Positions 46,583 to 58,227 are shown, counted from the first letter of the stretch. The stretch: 64,000 nucleotides of DNA from Sepiola atlantica (GCA_963556195.1 OY744525.1:55104946-55168945), one strand, 5' to 3'. Made by a program: numbers and translations. The notes: generated by a model from the letters alone, not told the origin.

Positions 46583-47160
46583 CGCTATTGATGGTTCTTC
46601 CTTTCTCAATAGAATCGATAACAAAATAAATTGCGCATCCCAAAATACGGAGACCACTTACTTACCGGCTGATGTTTGCGTATTTGTTCGCTTTGGAAGG
46701 CTTTCACCTGCTTCTGTCCACTCAGCTGACTGCCGACTTGAGTAGAAACGAAGTCGTAGATCCATGTGTTATCCATTGCCACATATTTACCCAAAAACTT
46801 ATTTCTGTTGTATCGAAACAGCTGCAAACAGCGCTCTCAATCAACGCTGCTTTTAACCGAATGTGAACAAATACGTCAGCCACTTTGAACGCAACTTTCC
46901 CACTGACAAATGTTGATACAAAACTGTGAATACTCTGCTTTCTGATATCTTCAGCCCCTCTGCTATCTCACACAACTTCAATTTACGATCGGTTAAAACG
47001 AGTTTGTGGACATATTTTATGTTTTCATAAACATCAGCGTTCAGCATCTTTAGTGTCTGTACGACCGCGTGTAAAGTCAGCATAACACCTTTTAATCATT
47101 GCAGAGTATACATCAAGCTATTACTTAGCTTGAACAGCATTTTTTTCATCAGAATCTAAT

Positions 47161-47554
47161 GCGTTATTAACACATGAAATTTAGATTTTTCCATTCTTTT
47201 GAAAATGTGAAACAGTAGTTTCACTTAAACAGCTGTATTTTGTAAACTAATAATCCTATTACGCTCAACCTTTGACACGTGTCATTTGAAGGTGGTTACT
47301 TGGTAAAAATTATATAGATTTTTATTAGTGGCGCCAATTGTATGTCCAGCCCGGGACTTATTGAGTTATGTGCTATTTAAAAGGGTTTTTTTCAGGCTTA
47401 ATATGGGCAGAACCTCATATTTGAAAAATCCAATATTTCAGATTTGCATTAAATTTGATTTACATGCCTTATTGGTATATTAAGAAATATTTCCTGAATT
47501 TCAATTTCTTCTCACGCCCCTTCAGTTTAAGCCTAAAATTTGAGACATTTGAGC

Positions 47555-47556
<2 letters not shown>
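47161..47556. other. No recognised feature
   Basis: AT-rich spacer. Confidence 0.35.

Positions 47557-47631
<75 letters not shown>
47557..47631. repeat. (TA)n microsatellite
   Basis: Pure TA run directly upstream of a module-palindrome element. Confidence 0.95.
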
Positions 47632-47633
<2 letters not shown>

Positions 47634-47976
47634 CTCCAGGTAAAACATACACAGGGTAGTAATCCAAAGAATTTTAACCGGGTTTATAAAAAGTGCTCAA
47701 TATCCAATATATAATTATTTTTATTTACACAGACATGTACAAAATCTGCGACACTAGCATGTCGATGTTATCTATCAACAGCTATTACAAACTGAGATCT
47801 CATCAGGCAGAGTTAGAAACCGATCTTAACCCTAGAACATATTGTATCAAATATGATCTAGGGTTAAGATCGGATTCTAACTCTGCCTGATGAGATCTCA
47901 GGTTGTAATAGCTGTTGATCGATAACATCGACATGCCAGTGTCGCAGATTTTGTACATGCCTGTGTAAATAAAAAT
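47632..47976 (+). mobile_element. Module-palindrome-(TA)n element, copy 2
   Basis: Module 47632-47705 (CCAGGTAAAACATACACAGG, AAAAGTGCTCAATA), then a palindrome of about 265 nt with arms of roughly 120 nt (ACACAGACATGTACAAAATC ... and its inverse), then a TA run at 47985. Each arm contains CTGATGAG facing the loop, but no GAAA partner was found. The centre (AACCCTAGAACATATTG...) is absent from copy 1, which has an internal deletion. Confidence 0.75.
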
Positions 47977-47984
47977 AAATAAAT

Positions 47985-48040
47985 ATATATATATATATAC
48001 ATATGCATATATCTATATGTGTGTGTTTATCCATCTATCT

Positions 48041-48082
<42 letters not shown>
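47985..48082. repeat. (TA)n microsatellite, two blocks
   Basis: TA runs separated by a TCTATC-rich spacer. Confidence 0.9.
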
Positions 48083-48084
<2 letters not shown>

Positions 48085-48136
48085 AACATTATTAAAAATA
48101 ACAGAACTCGCCTGTTTAATTATACCTTTTCTATTT

Positions 48137-48588
48137 TCTCATTTATGCAGACATTGTTAAAAATAACAGAATCCCTCTGTTATTCTTTTACAGTTTTTTT
48201 CAATTTTTCTGATGGTCTTTATTGTTTTAAAATAAAAAAAAGAATAAATGTCCCATAGGTTTCACGAACGTTTTCGATTCTTCGTCGAATCATCCTCAGG
48301 TATCAAAAGCAAAGGAACAAAAAAGCTTGAGTAAGAAGAGAATTAAAAAAAAACCCGACAAAACGCACAGAGAACGTTTTTCGCATTGTTCAAGGAAAGC
48401 CGTTGACGATTTAAATTCAGCGACGCTGGAGTGGCATCACAGACTAAAATCGCATTACGGTAAGCATTTTAATTTTAAGTTTATTTTAATACAAAAAAAA
48501 GACCATCATAAAAATTGAAAAAAAAAAAAAGTATGATTAGACAGACGGATTCTGTTATTTTTAACAATGTCTGCATAAATGATAAAAT
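48137..48588. mobile_element. Foldback element between two TA runs, about 450 bp
   Basis: 48137-48242 (TTTATGCAGACATTGTTAAA ...) and 48479-48588 are inverted copies with small indels. TA runs stand on both outer sides (48044-48082, 48608-48676). Just inside the left arm lies a hammerhead-like motif. The interior has no recognised coding sequence. The layout parallels 34461-34605. Confidence 0.65.
48250..48300 (-). ncRNA. Hammerhead-like motif, probably inactive
   Basis: Minus strand CUGAGGA (48299-48293), one extra U, stem II GAUUC/GAAUC with loop GACGAA, GAAA (48275-48272), then ACGUUCGU as a minimal stem III. The position of U16.1 is G and stem I does not pair well. Confidence 0.4.
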
Positions 48589-48606
48589 GCTGCCTAAATA
48601 CACACA

Positions 48607-48607
<1 letters not shown>

Positions 48608-48676
<69 letters not shown>
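48608..48676. repeat. (TA)n microsatellite
   Basis: Pure TA run. Confidence 0.95.
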
Positions 48677-48679
<3 letters not shown>

Positions 48680-49037
48680 AATTTCAATTCTCTGCGGGAC
48701 TGGTTTACTCCTACGCTGTCTTCTGGCATCCATTTTGGTAGATTCTCTGCTCAGACGGAGTTTTCCTCTGGTGTTTATTATTTTTGACAAAGGGAAGTTT
48801 CTTTTTCTCGAAATATTAAATAAATGATTTTTAATAATCATCCGGAAAACACACACACAGCTAACACGACACTTGCTGTTATGTAAGATTTTAGAAAAAA
48901 TAAATAGTAAGTCACATTTCGATTTCGATTTATTATTTTTGTTCCTTCCAGCTTACATCTTACCCGGGACTTTGCATTGCCCACAGATTTTTAAAAACAT
49001 ACTACTACTATTCCCAGCAATGCTTCAAGCAAACTAC

Positions 49038-49095
<58 letters not shown>

Positions 49096-49624
49096 AAAAT
49101 AGGCACCAAAATTTGACCTCAATAAAATATTCTTTTCCATTAAAACATGTTATTACTGCATATTATGTAGCAATTTCATGCACATCGAAAATATTCGAAT
49201 TTTCAAAGGTGGTGTGCTAAATTCAGGGCGTAATCCCTACACTTTATAATGTGTATCAGAATCCTTAAAAAATTTTAATTTTAGAATCTGGCGTATTTAT
49301 GACTAATATCTAGTGTTTCGATTCAATGCACATCGGAGGTATGTGGATTTCCAAAGAAAGTGGTGCATTCTTTTATGCACCGCTTTAAAACATTCAGATT
49401 ATCTTTAAAATTGAAAATCTTTCTAATACCACAAATGTCATGCAAATCGTAGATATTTAAATTTTAACGGTGAGTGGTCGGTTACTTTTCATTACGATTT
49501 AATTGAATATTTTAGCTTTTAAAATCTATTTCTAAATTAAAATATAATATGATAAAAATCATTTTTAATTTTTAATTCGAAATAGAAATTTTAAGCTAAA
49601 ATATTAAAAAATATATTTTTGAAC

Positions 49625-49627
<3 letters not shown>
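48677..49627. other. No gene; (TA)n at 49043-49092
   Basis: AT-rich spacer with one TA microsatellite. No supported coding frame. Confidence 0.45.

Positions 49628-49706
<79 letters not shown>
49628..49706. repeat. (TA)n microsatellite
   Basis: Pure TA run directly upstream of a module-palindrome element. Confidence 0.95.
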
Positions 49707-49713
<7 letters not shown>

Positions 49714-50080
49714 CAATCCAGGTAAAACATCCACAGGGTAGTAATCCAAAGAATTTCAACCGGGTTGATAAAAAGTGCTCAATATCAAACACAGCTTTTA
49801 TATATGATTATTTTTATTTACACAGACATGTACAAAATCTGCAACACTGGCATGTCGATGTTATCGATAAACAGTTATACACTGAGATGTCATCAGGCAG
49901 AGTTAGAATCCTATCTTAACCTTAGCTTATATTTAGTTCTCTCCAAATATGATCTAAGGTTAAGATCGGATTCTAACTCTGTTCCGGATGAGATCTCAGT
50001 TCATAATAACTGTTGATCGATAACATCGACATGCCAGTGTCGCAGATTTTGTACATGTCTGTGTAAATAAAAATAATCAT
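49707..50080 (+). mobile_element. Module-palindrome element, copy 3
   Basis: Module 49710-49798 (CCAGGTAAAACATCCACAGG, AAAAGTGCTCAATA), palindrome 49806-50080 whose arms end GATTATTTTTATTTACACAG and its inverse, followed by a short TA run. Arms agree with copies 1 and 2 apart from small deletions. Confidence 0.75.
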
Positions 50081-50089
50081 ATATATATA

Positions 50090-51129
50090 TAAATATAATA
50101 ATAATAAGCTAAAGCATTCAAGTTAAAAAACACTATAACTTATTAAATGTATTAAAAACTATAAAAACAACATTAAATACAAACATGTTAGCTAAATGTC
50201 GTTATAAAGTGCAAACAATAACATTAAAATTCTATATATTAATCTCGAAGAAAATTTAAAAAAAAAATCATCAACTCCAAGTTGAAAAATCTGCAATAAA
50301 CTGAAAAACAAAATTCCAACAATCTATCACAGAGAACAAGAACAATAATAAATTAAATTAATCTGGCCTGACTCCACATACGTCACACATCTTATCGAAT
50401 ACAATGACATCTGCCTGAGGAGTAAAATGTTGCGTCAACTATTGATTCCAATCGAGGTTGCGTCTTAGGTTGAAAAATGAATTCCATGAAACACGATTTT
50501 AACAATAAATTAATATATTAACCCATTAGTCCCAAAATTCTTTTTCTTTAATTTATTGCAAAATTTTTTTGTAAATACAAATATTATATTTGAGCAAAAT
50601 TACTTTCAAATACTTACTTGACTTCATAGGATAGTTAGAGCATGCATTCATATTATATATTAAACTGTAAGTTGGTTATACGGAATACTTACCAAAAAGA
50701 TTTTGATTGAATAATAGATTGCATCTTTCCACTCTCGATTTTCACAGAATACTGAAAACTGACATATCAGTGTTGCCAATATACATAAAACAGTAGATGT
50801 AATATTTGAAAGACACTCGAATCTTTATCAATAAGTATAGATATATCTGAAAAAAAAAAACAGATGTTTAAATATGTTAATTATCCTTTTTGGTCCTAAA
50901 AAAGACCCATGGGCGCTAATGAATTAAACATTTCTATTTAATTTTTATTTCATTCGATCCCTGCGACGCGATATAAGGACTTTTCCTCCTATTTCCCTCA
51001 TTTCATCCCCCACTTAATAATAAAGACCAATTTGTATTCATTTGTATACAAACATATGAATAAATATTCGTCCCGTCCACAAAAGCTAGTAAGGAAAAAA
51101 TGCTGCACAAAACTATTGCATGGTTTTAA
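50090..51129. other. No recognised feature
   Basis: 1 kb of very AT-rich DNA; no long frame or repeat partner noted. Confidence 0.4.
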
Positions 51130-51460
51130 GGGAAAACAGAAAACAAATAGCAAGTCAGACAACCCCCCGCTACCTTAAATAAATTTGAAAAGAAATCCTT
51201 CACTCTATTTCCATAATGAGACTTTTTTCTTTTTTTCTTTTTTCTTTTTCCTGTACCGATTTATACGTTTTCTTTCTTTTTTCTTTTATTAAACTTTCAA
51301 GATTGAGACGTTTTCTTTCTTTCGTTCTTTCTTATTCGTCGTGTTTCATTTCAGCGATGTAGGCGTTATTTTATATGAATATGGATATTAGTGTGAACAC
51401 TGGCGAAGCATCATTGTCTTTTTTCCATCATTTTTGACGGAGGGTGTACACTCCTATAAA
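51130..51460 (+). repeat. Dispersed repeat, copy B (partner at 7660-7945)
   Basis: Shares ordered blocks with 7660-7945, including CAAATAGCAAGTC, CATAATGAGAC and GTTATTTTATATGA. It has longer polypyrimidine inserts than copy A and is not followed by a mariner. Confidence 0.6.
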
Positions 51461-52139
51461 ATATTTACGAAATTCTCATAAAAGGTTTTCTTTAATCGCC
51501 GTGAAGGGTGGGCGGCTGCAAACGTGAACATATGAAATTATTTTCTCACAAAAACAAAAGGCTAAAATGGAGCCCGCATCGGAGAAGCTCGGATTTTTTT
51601 TTTAAATAACCGTACTTTTATTGATGGAGGCTTTTAAAAAATGTTCTTTTTTTATCACGCTGGGGTTTTTAATAATGGCTTGGATACCAGCCCAACCTAC
51701 ACCATCACCGTCATTCTGCCTGCAACAGACCGAAGTGTGGTGGGGGTTGTTTTTGTGTGATGTCTACTTTTCTGTTCGCCTCGATCCAAATGCAGGCTGA
51801 CAAGATAATCAACCGTTATACATCGGCGCGGCCATCTTTGCGGCTCGCGGCCATCTTTGCCAAATAAGAAATACAATTATTTCTTTGTAACAAAGACAAA
51901 TAAAAGAGTGATTTGATTTGCTGAGTCGGGTTTCTTGATTGAAAGAAAAAGAGGAGGTGGTCTACAAAAATGGGCGACTCAACAACTTTTTAATTGGGTT
52001 TTTTAGAATGAGAAAATTAGCCTCTCTTTTATGAAAGCGAGTCGACAACGATGACGGCGAATTTGTGTCGGTTTTGCATTTAACGAAATGATCATTGAAA
52101 TAGCTAATAAATATAGAAGTCTTTCCTCCTCCCCCACAT
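51461..52139. other. No gene; small duplication GCGGCCATCTTTGC at 51830-51860
   Basis: Mixed sequence leading into the pyrimidine tract. No supported gene. Confidence 0.4.
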
Positions 52140-52163
52140 CTCCCCCATTCTCCCCCCTCTCTA

Positions 52164-52195
<32 letters not shown>

Positions 52196-53275
52196 ACTTT
52201 TTCTCGCTCTGCTCAGATTACGGAAGTCTGTCGATCAAACTGACAGATTTTTTAAGTTTCCATTTTTGATTTCTGCATTGTATCCATCTGTGTTATTTTC
52301 GTTCTCGATATCTCTTTTTATTTCTTTGTTTCTTCCTTTCTTATTTTATTTCTTTGTTTCTTTCCTTCTTATTTCATTTTTTCTTTCCTTCTGCCTCCTC
52401 CCTTTCTTTCGTTATATCTTTCTTTTAGTTTCCTTTATTTTTTTTCTATTTATATTTTCTTTCTTTAGTTTTTCTCTTTCTTTTTTTCTTTTTTTCTTTC
52501 TGTCTCCTTTTTTTCTTTCTCTTTTATATTCCTTCTTTGTTTCTTTTTCTTTTCTTTATTTTTTCTTTTCCTATTTTTCCTTTTTTCTATTCATTTTTCT
52601 TTCTTTCTTTTGTATTTTTTCTACTTTTTATTTATCTCATTCTTCTTTCTCTTTCTTTTTTTCTTTCTTTATATCTCTTACTATCTTTCTTTTTCTATTC
52701 TCCTTCTTTTTTCCTTTTTTCTTTCTTTCCTCTTTCCCATTTGTCTCCCTTCTTTTCTTTTTTCTTTCTTCCTTCCTTGAGTTTTTTGCTTTTCCTTATT
52801 CTTTCCTTGTTTATTTTTCTATCTGTCTGTCTTCCATCCTTTCATTTTTCTATTCCCCATCTTTCCCCGTCTACTTTTTCCCTTTCTTTCCTCCCTCCTT
52901 TCTTATTTCCCTATTTTTTTCTTTCCTCCTTTAGTTCTTTTGTCTTTATTTTCCCTCTCATACTTTATTTTTCTCTTTCTTTCCTCCTCTTTTTCTTTTT
53001 CTGTTTCCCTTCTTTTTCATTTCTTTTTTCTTTTCTCTCACCCCTTGTTTTCTAATTTCCATTTCATTCTTCTTTTTTGTCTTTATTTTTCCTTTCATTC
53101 TTTATCTATTTCTCTTTCTTTCTCTATATACATTCATTCTTTCTATTTTCCATTTCTCTCATCCTTAGTTTCTTTCTTTTTCTCTCATTATTTTTTCATC
53201 CTTCTTTATTCTTTCCTTTTTTCTTTCTATTCCACTTATTTATTTCTCCTTCCCCTTATTACTTTGTTTATTTAT
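52140..53275 (+). repeat. About 1.1-kb polypyrimidine tract
   Basis: A (CT)n run (52143-52200) and, from about 52260, nearly unbroken T and C with scattered A and rare G, built from degenerate TTTC, TTCC and TTTTC units. The 222-, 172- and 119-codon frames across it are Phe/Ser/Leu translations of this tract, not proteins. Confidence 0.9.
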
Positions 53276-53299
53276 TTGGCGATTGTGCACTATAGTTAA

Positions 53300-53530
53300 C
53301 AAGAAAAAGAACTGGTGAAAAACAGACAAAAACAAATAGACAATAAATTACTTTTACCAAGCGCAAGAAATTTTACGTTTCTATCTACTTATATACGTTT
53401 TAAGTGGATACTTATTGTATGATTTATTATCCATGAATTTGTTATCGTCACTTTTAATCTATCGTGCAAATCATTTTCCAAAATGGCGCCTGATTTTTTT
53501 GAAAGCTGCTTGCTAATTTCAGGCTTAAAA
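53300..53530 (+). repeat. Dispersed repeat pair, copy A (partner 62100-62310)
   Basis: Both copies carry CAATAAATTACTTTTACCAA, a GATTTATTATC block, ATCGTCACTTTTA and AATTTCAGGC(T/A)TAAAAGA in the same order. Non-coding, class unknown. Confidence 0.6.
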
Positions 53531-54346
53531 GACAACAATAATAAAAAAAAACTTAGCCGAATCCGATTGGCAACCACTCTCTTACGGTTCCACTAACCAC
53601 TGCAAAATATTTTTTACTATATATTAAGCCTGGAATTCGCGACCAAGTTCCTCCAAAATTGTCGGCCATGTTGGAAAGCACGCTGGCTTAACTAAGGTAA
53701 AATAACGATAACAAATGCATAGATAATAAATCTTACAATCAGTATACACACGTGAAAGTGATATAGGTTAGAAAAGTAAATTTTCTTGAGTTTGGTTATA
53801 ATTATTTGTTTTCTATTTGTTTTTCAGACTTTCTTATTCTTTTTAACTATACTTCACAATCGTCATTTATTTTTGGTTTTATTTTTTCATTCTTCCTTCC
53901 ATTTTTTAGTTCACTTTTTCTTTCTATTTCTTTCTTTTTTTCCTTCATTCATTAATTTCTGTTATTTCTATTCGCCATCTGAGTAACTCATGGTAATTCT
54001 CCTAGTGTCGCCTAAGCACAGGGCCAAAATAAATGAACGCCCGTGAAAGATAAAACGCACAAGAGTGAATAAACCGCGAAAAGTCTAACCCTAAACCCGA
54101 ACCACCGACATGCGAAACTATAAAAAAACGAGGCCATCTTTATAAAAAAAAACGGATATTCTTAAGATGCGTCCATGTAATCTATGCATTTAGTAATTAC
54201 AATAATATGTCAGACAAATGCTCGACCGACCCACCGACAGACAGAACCACTTATTTTACAGGATTCTGGAAAGGATTAGTCCGAAAATCAAAGATAAATA
54301 TAAGCTAAACCAATAGATTAATACCATGTATACGATAAATTGTTTT
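53531..54346. other. No gene recognised; T-rich stretch 53800-53950
   Basis: Near 54170-54195 the TTAAGATGCGTCCATGTAAT block resembles short stretches at about 4210 and 6470, probably an old repeat. Confidence 0.4.
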
Positions 54347-55111
54347 TCAGAGATCAATAGCAAAGGTTGATGTGCTTTTATTCAATTTAGCAGCATTGAC
54401 TATTACCCATCTATTACTAAAGTCCTTTTCGAGCAAGCAATTTAATTTGCTAAAGATTCCACAGATATCCCTGAAAAAGATATCAATATTATAAAAAGCT
54501 GTCGTACAACGGTTCTCATTAATAACAGCAAACAATTAACAACAAATGGGCAAAACGGATCTTTCGATGTGTCTATGGGATTGCTGAACTCTGCTAAGGC
54601 ATTGAATCTAGTAATTTTTTATATATCACGAAATATTACCAGAAATAATCATATAGATGCAAAAGATAAGGGATTATATAGGGATGACGGTGTAATAGTA
54701 GTTAGAGAATTAACAAGCGCTAAATGTGACAAGATTAGAAAGATAATTCACAAAGAAATGGATAAACTAGGGCTTAACGTTGAAATTACTGGCAACACGA
54801 AACAAGTTGATTTCCTTGGTATTACATTTAATGTAACAACTAACAAGTATAAACCTTTCACGAACGAGAACTCCAACCTCATATATCTGCATACACAATC
54901 AAACCACTCACCTTCCATGATAAAACACATACCTAAGTCCATAGAAAGTAGAATTAGTAACAATTCATCGGACGAAACAACGTTTAATAACTATAAAAAC
55001 ATTTATAACACGCCACTAAAGAATAACGGGTACATAAACGCTGATATCAAGTATAAGAATATAGAAGCAAATGCAAAAAGTTCTAGAAACCGAAGCCAGA
55101 AAATCATCTAA
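54347..55111 (+). pseudogene. Reverse transcriptase remnant with YRDD motif
   Basis: The upstream broken frame (54359-54540) gives LLFNLAALTITHLLLKSFSS. An open frame of 180 codons (54569-55111) follows with SMGLLNSAKALNLV, GLYRDDGVIVV (catalytic YRDD at about 54674-54685), KQVDFLGITFNVTTNKYKPF and YLHTQSNHSPSMIKHIPKSI. This order is shared by a widespread invertebrate reverse transcriptase that I believe belongs with or near the Penelope-like group. The shared 3' end with the 25.7-kb Penelope element supports that. A usual FDVTMGSYDGAE block is altered here. N-terminal part frameshifted, so inactive. Confidence 0.7.
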
Positions 55112-55978
55112 TGATAAAAACTAAAATTGGTAATGAATTCTTGCAACTTATAAACAAACACTTTCCACCAAATACATATGTTATTTAATATAAATACATT
55201 AAAATTAAGTTATAGGTTCACAGTCAACCCGGAGAGAACCAATCAAAAACAACAACAAAATACTTAATATAAATGACACAAATAACGGTATTAATAGTAA
55301 CAGAACCACTAATAATTGCAATTGTCAAAGACCGGATGAAAGCTCCTAAGAGAACAATTGCCTTACTACCTCAGTAATACATTGCACAAAAATATACACA
55401 GCAAAACATACAGAAGAAAATAACTTCTATATAGAAAGCACGTCAATGAGTTTTAATTATAGGTTTTACGTACACACATTATCATTCAGACACAAAAAAT
55501 ACATGAACATTTCGATGTTCCAATATTTCTGGAAATTAATCGAGGATGAAAAAAACTCAATAATTAGATGGAATATTATCAGAAAAAAACAGGACCTGTT
55601 GATCAATTACCTTACCCTGTTCTTTTGTTTATTTGTGAAAAGCTAGGAATTATAAGGTTTAAAGAAAGGAAAAAATTACTTAATGTTAGACAAGAAACGG
55701 CTCTGAATTGCATGCATTTCAATGAGCATAATCTGAGCAGATTTATAATTACAAACATTGTTATCAACTAATAGTTGGAATTACGTTGCTCCCTATCGTA
55801 CTATTATACTACTTTTCGTTTTATTTTATTTTGTATTTTAGTTTTAGTTTGATTTGTTTCAAACATTTAGCGCTTGTGTTTGTTTTTCGTCAGACAACTA
55901 TTCCGAGGAAGTCTTGTAATAAAAATGAAACGTTGATGAATACATAAATAATATTTGTTGGTTTTCATTTTTCAATTT

Positions 55979-55979
<1 letters not shown>
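55112..55979 (+). mobile_element. Downstream part of the 54.3-kb RT element
   Basis: Short frames (55446-55646, 55568-55771) may be remnants of the same polyprotein. The last 80 bp (AAGTCTTGTAATAAAAATGA, AACGTTGATG, TTGGTTTTC, then TA run) parallel the 3' end of the Penelope element at 27965-28080. The ribozyme core there is degenerate (CCGAGGA in place of CTGATGA). Confidence 0.5.

Positions 55980-56067
<88 letters not shown>
55980..56067. repeat. (TA)n microsatellite
   Basis: Pure TA run at the element's 3' end. Confidence 0.95.
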
Positions 56068-56070
<3 letters not shown>

Positions 56071-56378
56071 TTAGAAGAGTTCATATCTTTTCATTTATTA
56101 TTATGAAATTCTTTAAAATAAAAAAAACTCTTCCAATTTTATACACAACTGCGAGCATGCGCGTCACCTCATATTAAAAAAGTGAGAAATCCATTATTAA
56201 GAACACCACGTCGATTGTCCATTTTAACGGATAACTACCAACAGCCACGGAATACTTTATGAAGCTAGGTATACTAGTGAAATGATTAGTCAAAGGACAA
56301 AAGTAAAAAAAGGAAATAAAATCTGTTCTGATTAATAAATATTGCATCTAAACTTGCTTTCAAGGCATTTAGCCTCAC
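56068..56378. other. No recognised feature
   Basis: AT-rich spacer between TA runs. Confidence 0.35.
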
Positions 56379-56382
56379 ATAT

Positions 56383-56465
<83 letters not shown>
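56379..56465. repeat. (TA)n microsatellite
   Basis: Pure TA run with one AAA interruption, at the 3' end of the headless U2-SINE body. Confidence 0.95.
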
Positions 56466-56466
<1 letters not shown>

Positions 56467-56730
56467 CACTAAGATCAATGGTTATAAACAGATTTAAATA
56501 GATTTTATTTATCTCCCTCCCACAAGGTAAGATGTAACACAAGGTCGGGAAAGTGGGATTTGAAAAGCCAGCGCCCAAGAAGGTGAGCACTCTGGCCATT
56601 AAAAGTTGCTTGGGCAGCCCCGTCGGCATTTTACGGTAGGGGCGCCTCAGACAGTAAGCAATAAACTTACTCCTGCCCAAAGAGGGGAGGCAAAGCCTGG
56701 GAGGGTGGACCTCCTAGAACTGCACATGAC
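56466..56730 (-). repeat. Body of the U2-headed SINE, head missing
   Basis: Matches 34070-34315 through most of its length (GGCAGCCCCGTCGGCATT, GGGGCGCCTCAGACAGTAAG, GGGTGGACCTCCTAGAACTG on the plus strand). It stops at GAACTGCACA, just before where the U2-derived part would start: a 5' truncation typical of retroposition. The 3' end adjoins a TA run, as at 34062. Confidence 0.8.
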
Positions 56731-56985
56731 CGGCTGAAATCGATATTAACATACTTACACAGATAAATAAGATAGACAGCGATAAACCAATAGGTACATT
56801 GTTGGCATCTGTATGCCTCGAGACACAATGGAGTTGTGTGACCTACTTTATTTTGAACAAGTTGTGATCTATTTCTAAATTGCAATTGAAAAGGCAAATT
56901 GATTTCTTCTTCCATTTCCTTTCTTTACGGTCACATTTAGAAGATAAATACATGTGTATCAAAGTTACAAAAATGTTAATTTCAT

Positions 56986-57110
56986 CTATCTATATAAATA
57001 AATAAAAAAATGATTTTCAATCAAGAATGAAATGTTTATTATTCTAAAGTAATGTTTCAGGTATTACAAGTAACGAACTTTGCGAAGCGATAACCAGCTG
57101 AGATAGCCAA
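56986..57110 (+). mobile_element. Short Helitron-like element (tentative)
   Basis: Begins TCTATCTATATAAATAAATA and ends CCAACTAG before a TATATA run. This would be a Helitron inserted at an A/T dinucleotide, but the 3' hairpin is not clear. Confidence 0.3.
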
Positions 57111-57113
57111 CTA

Positions 57114-57184
<71 letters not shown>
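57114..57184. repeat. (TA)n microsatellite
   Basis: Pure TA run. Confidence 0.95.
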
Positions 57185-57185
<1 letters not shown>

Positions 57186-57239
57186 TAGCAAATATATGCT
57201 TCCTCCGGTCGCATTTTGCTAGGCTGGGATGATATCACG

Positions 57240-57665
57240 AGGAACGGACTACATACACTGACCCTCAAGGCAGGAGGTAATAACGAACATATACTACACT
57301 AATCCTCAAAGGAGGAGGTAATGTCTGGTAGGATGGTACCATGACAACAGGACAGGTACTACAATATCCGTTCCAAAATGGAGCAGGTAATACCTGGGAA
57401 AATATCACCATAAAATCAAAAGATAATGCCTGTGAGTATAGTTTCATAGCAACAAAAAAGGTACTACACTACCACCTGCCACCCCCCCCCCCCCCAAAAA
57501 AAAAGAAGGTAGTCCTTGGGAAGATGGTATCATGACAAAAGAACAGATACTACATCCCTCACAGTAGGATGTAAGACCTGGGAGGATTACCTCCATCCCA
57601 TTAAAAAGGAGGAAGTAATTCCTGGGACGATGGTCCTATGACAACAGAACCGATACTACACTAAC
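57240..57665 (+). repeat. U2-related minisatellite, inverted partner of 21305-21865
   Basis: Six or seven units of about 60-65 bp: AGGAGGTAATACCTGGGA, GATGGTATCATGACAACAGA, ACAGATACTACACTA. The last block is the reverse complement of U2 snRNA nt 31-44. Units are diverged; one contains a C15 run. The plus strand here corresponds to the minus strand of the 21.3-kb array. Confidence 0.75.
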
Positions 57666-58154
57666 GTATTCCCATTAAAAGATAATATAACAATAGATTA
57701 AATCAGTTTTTTTGTAGGGGCCATTCATTTATAAATTCCTAGTCATAAAAACAATTTTTTTAGTTTCTTGGCCCTTTTTCCCTCAGATCCCACTTCCCAT
57801 TTTAATCCAATGAATTTCTGTAAATAAATGTATTTATGAAAAAATGTTTTCAACAATTTGGAGATATTTTAAGTAAGAGTAAATGTTTTATTGTGGTGAC
57901 TAAACTGATTCTAGTAGTAAGATAGACATTTTTATAACTTTTGACTAAGGATGACCAACGACCTCCATTTTCCCTCATACTTTTGATGGCGTTGTGCCTA
58001 ATTTGTTCGTTATTTAGATTTTTATATTTGGTGCAAATAAATAATTTAAAGTGTACTATGTTTTCTCAGCATCCCATTTATTCTTTTACTATCAATGAAA
58101 CTATTGTTTCAAACAATAAAAAACAAAAACAATTAAACAGCGTCGTTAACAGGA
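57666..58154. other. No recognised feature
   Basis: AT-rich spacer. Confidence 0.35.
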
Positions 58155-58184
58155 GAGGGAGAAAAGGGGAGAGAAAGAGAGAGA

Positions 58185-58224
<40 letters not shown>
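58155..58224. repeat. (GA)n microsatellite
   Basis: Purine run with a perfect GA core. Confidence 0.95.

Positions 58225-58227
<3 letters not shown>

Larger units (their letters stand above)
45810..47160 (-). pseudogene. Mariner transposase remnant, minus strand
   Basis: Minus strand from about 47100: TLKMLNADVYENIKYVHKLV, then DRKLKLCEIAEGLKISESRV (helix-turn-helix), the MDNTWIYDF block where mariners have the first catalytic Asp, VFWDAQFILLS, and after a TA run KLPKQPQQKKKK and a QDH-like block (second Asp), then DLAPTNYRLFADFKRVAKE-like and EAYFETKSNSFY near the end. Two (TA)n runs (46168-46230, 46488-46578) split it. Inverted termini were not identified. Distinct from the 8.0-kb mariner. 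Confidence 0.75.

Noticed and set aside
47720..50050. CTGATGAG in palindrome arms as active hammerheads
   Set aside because: No GAAA with a pairing stem II lies within reach in these three palindromes.
52266..53299. Long Phe/Ser/Leu open frames of 222, 172 and 119 codons
   Set aside because: They translate the polypyrimidine tract; TTT, TTC and TCT codons cannot produce stops on this strand, so openness is expected by composition.
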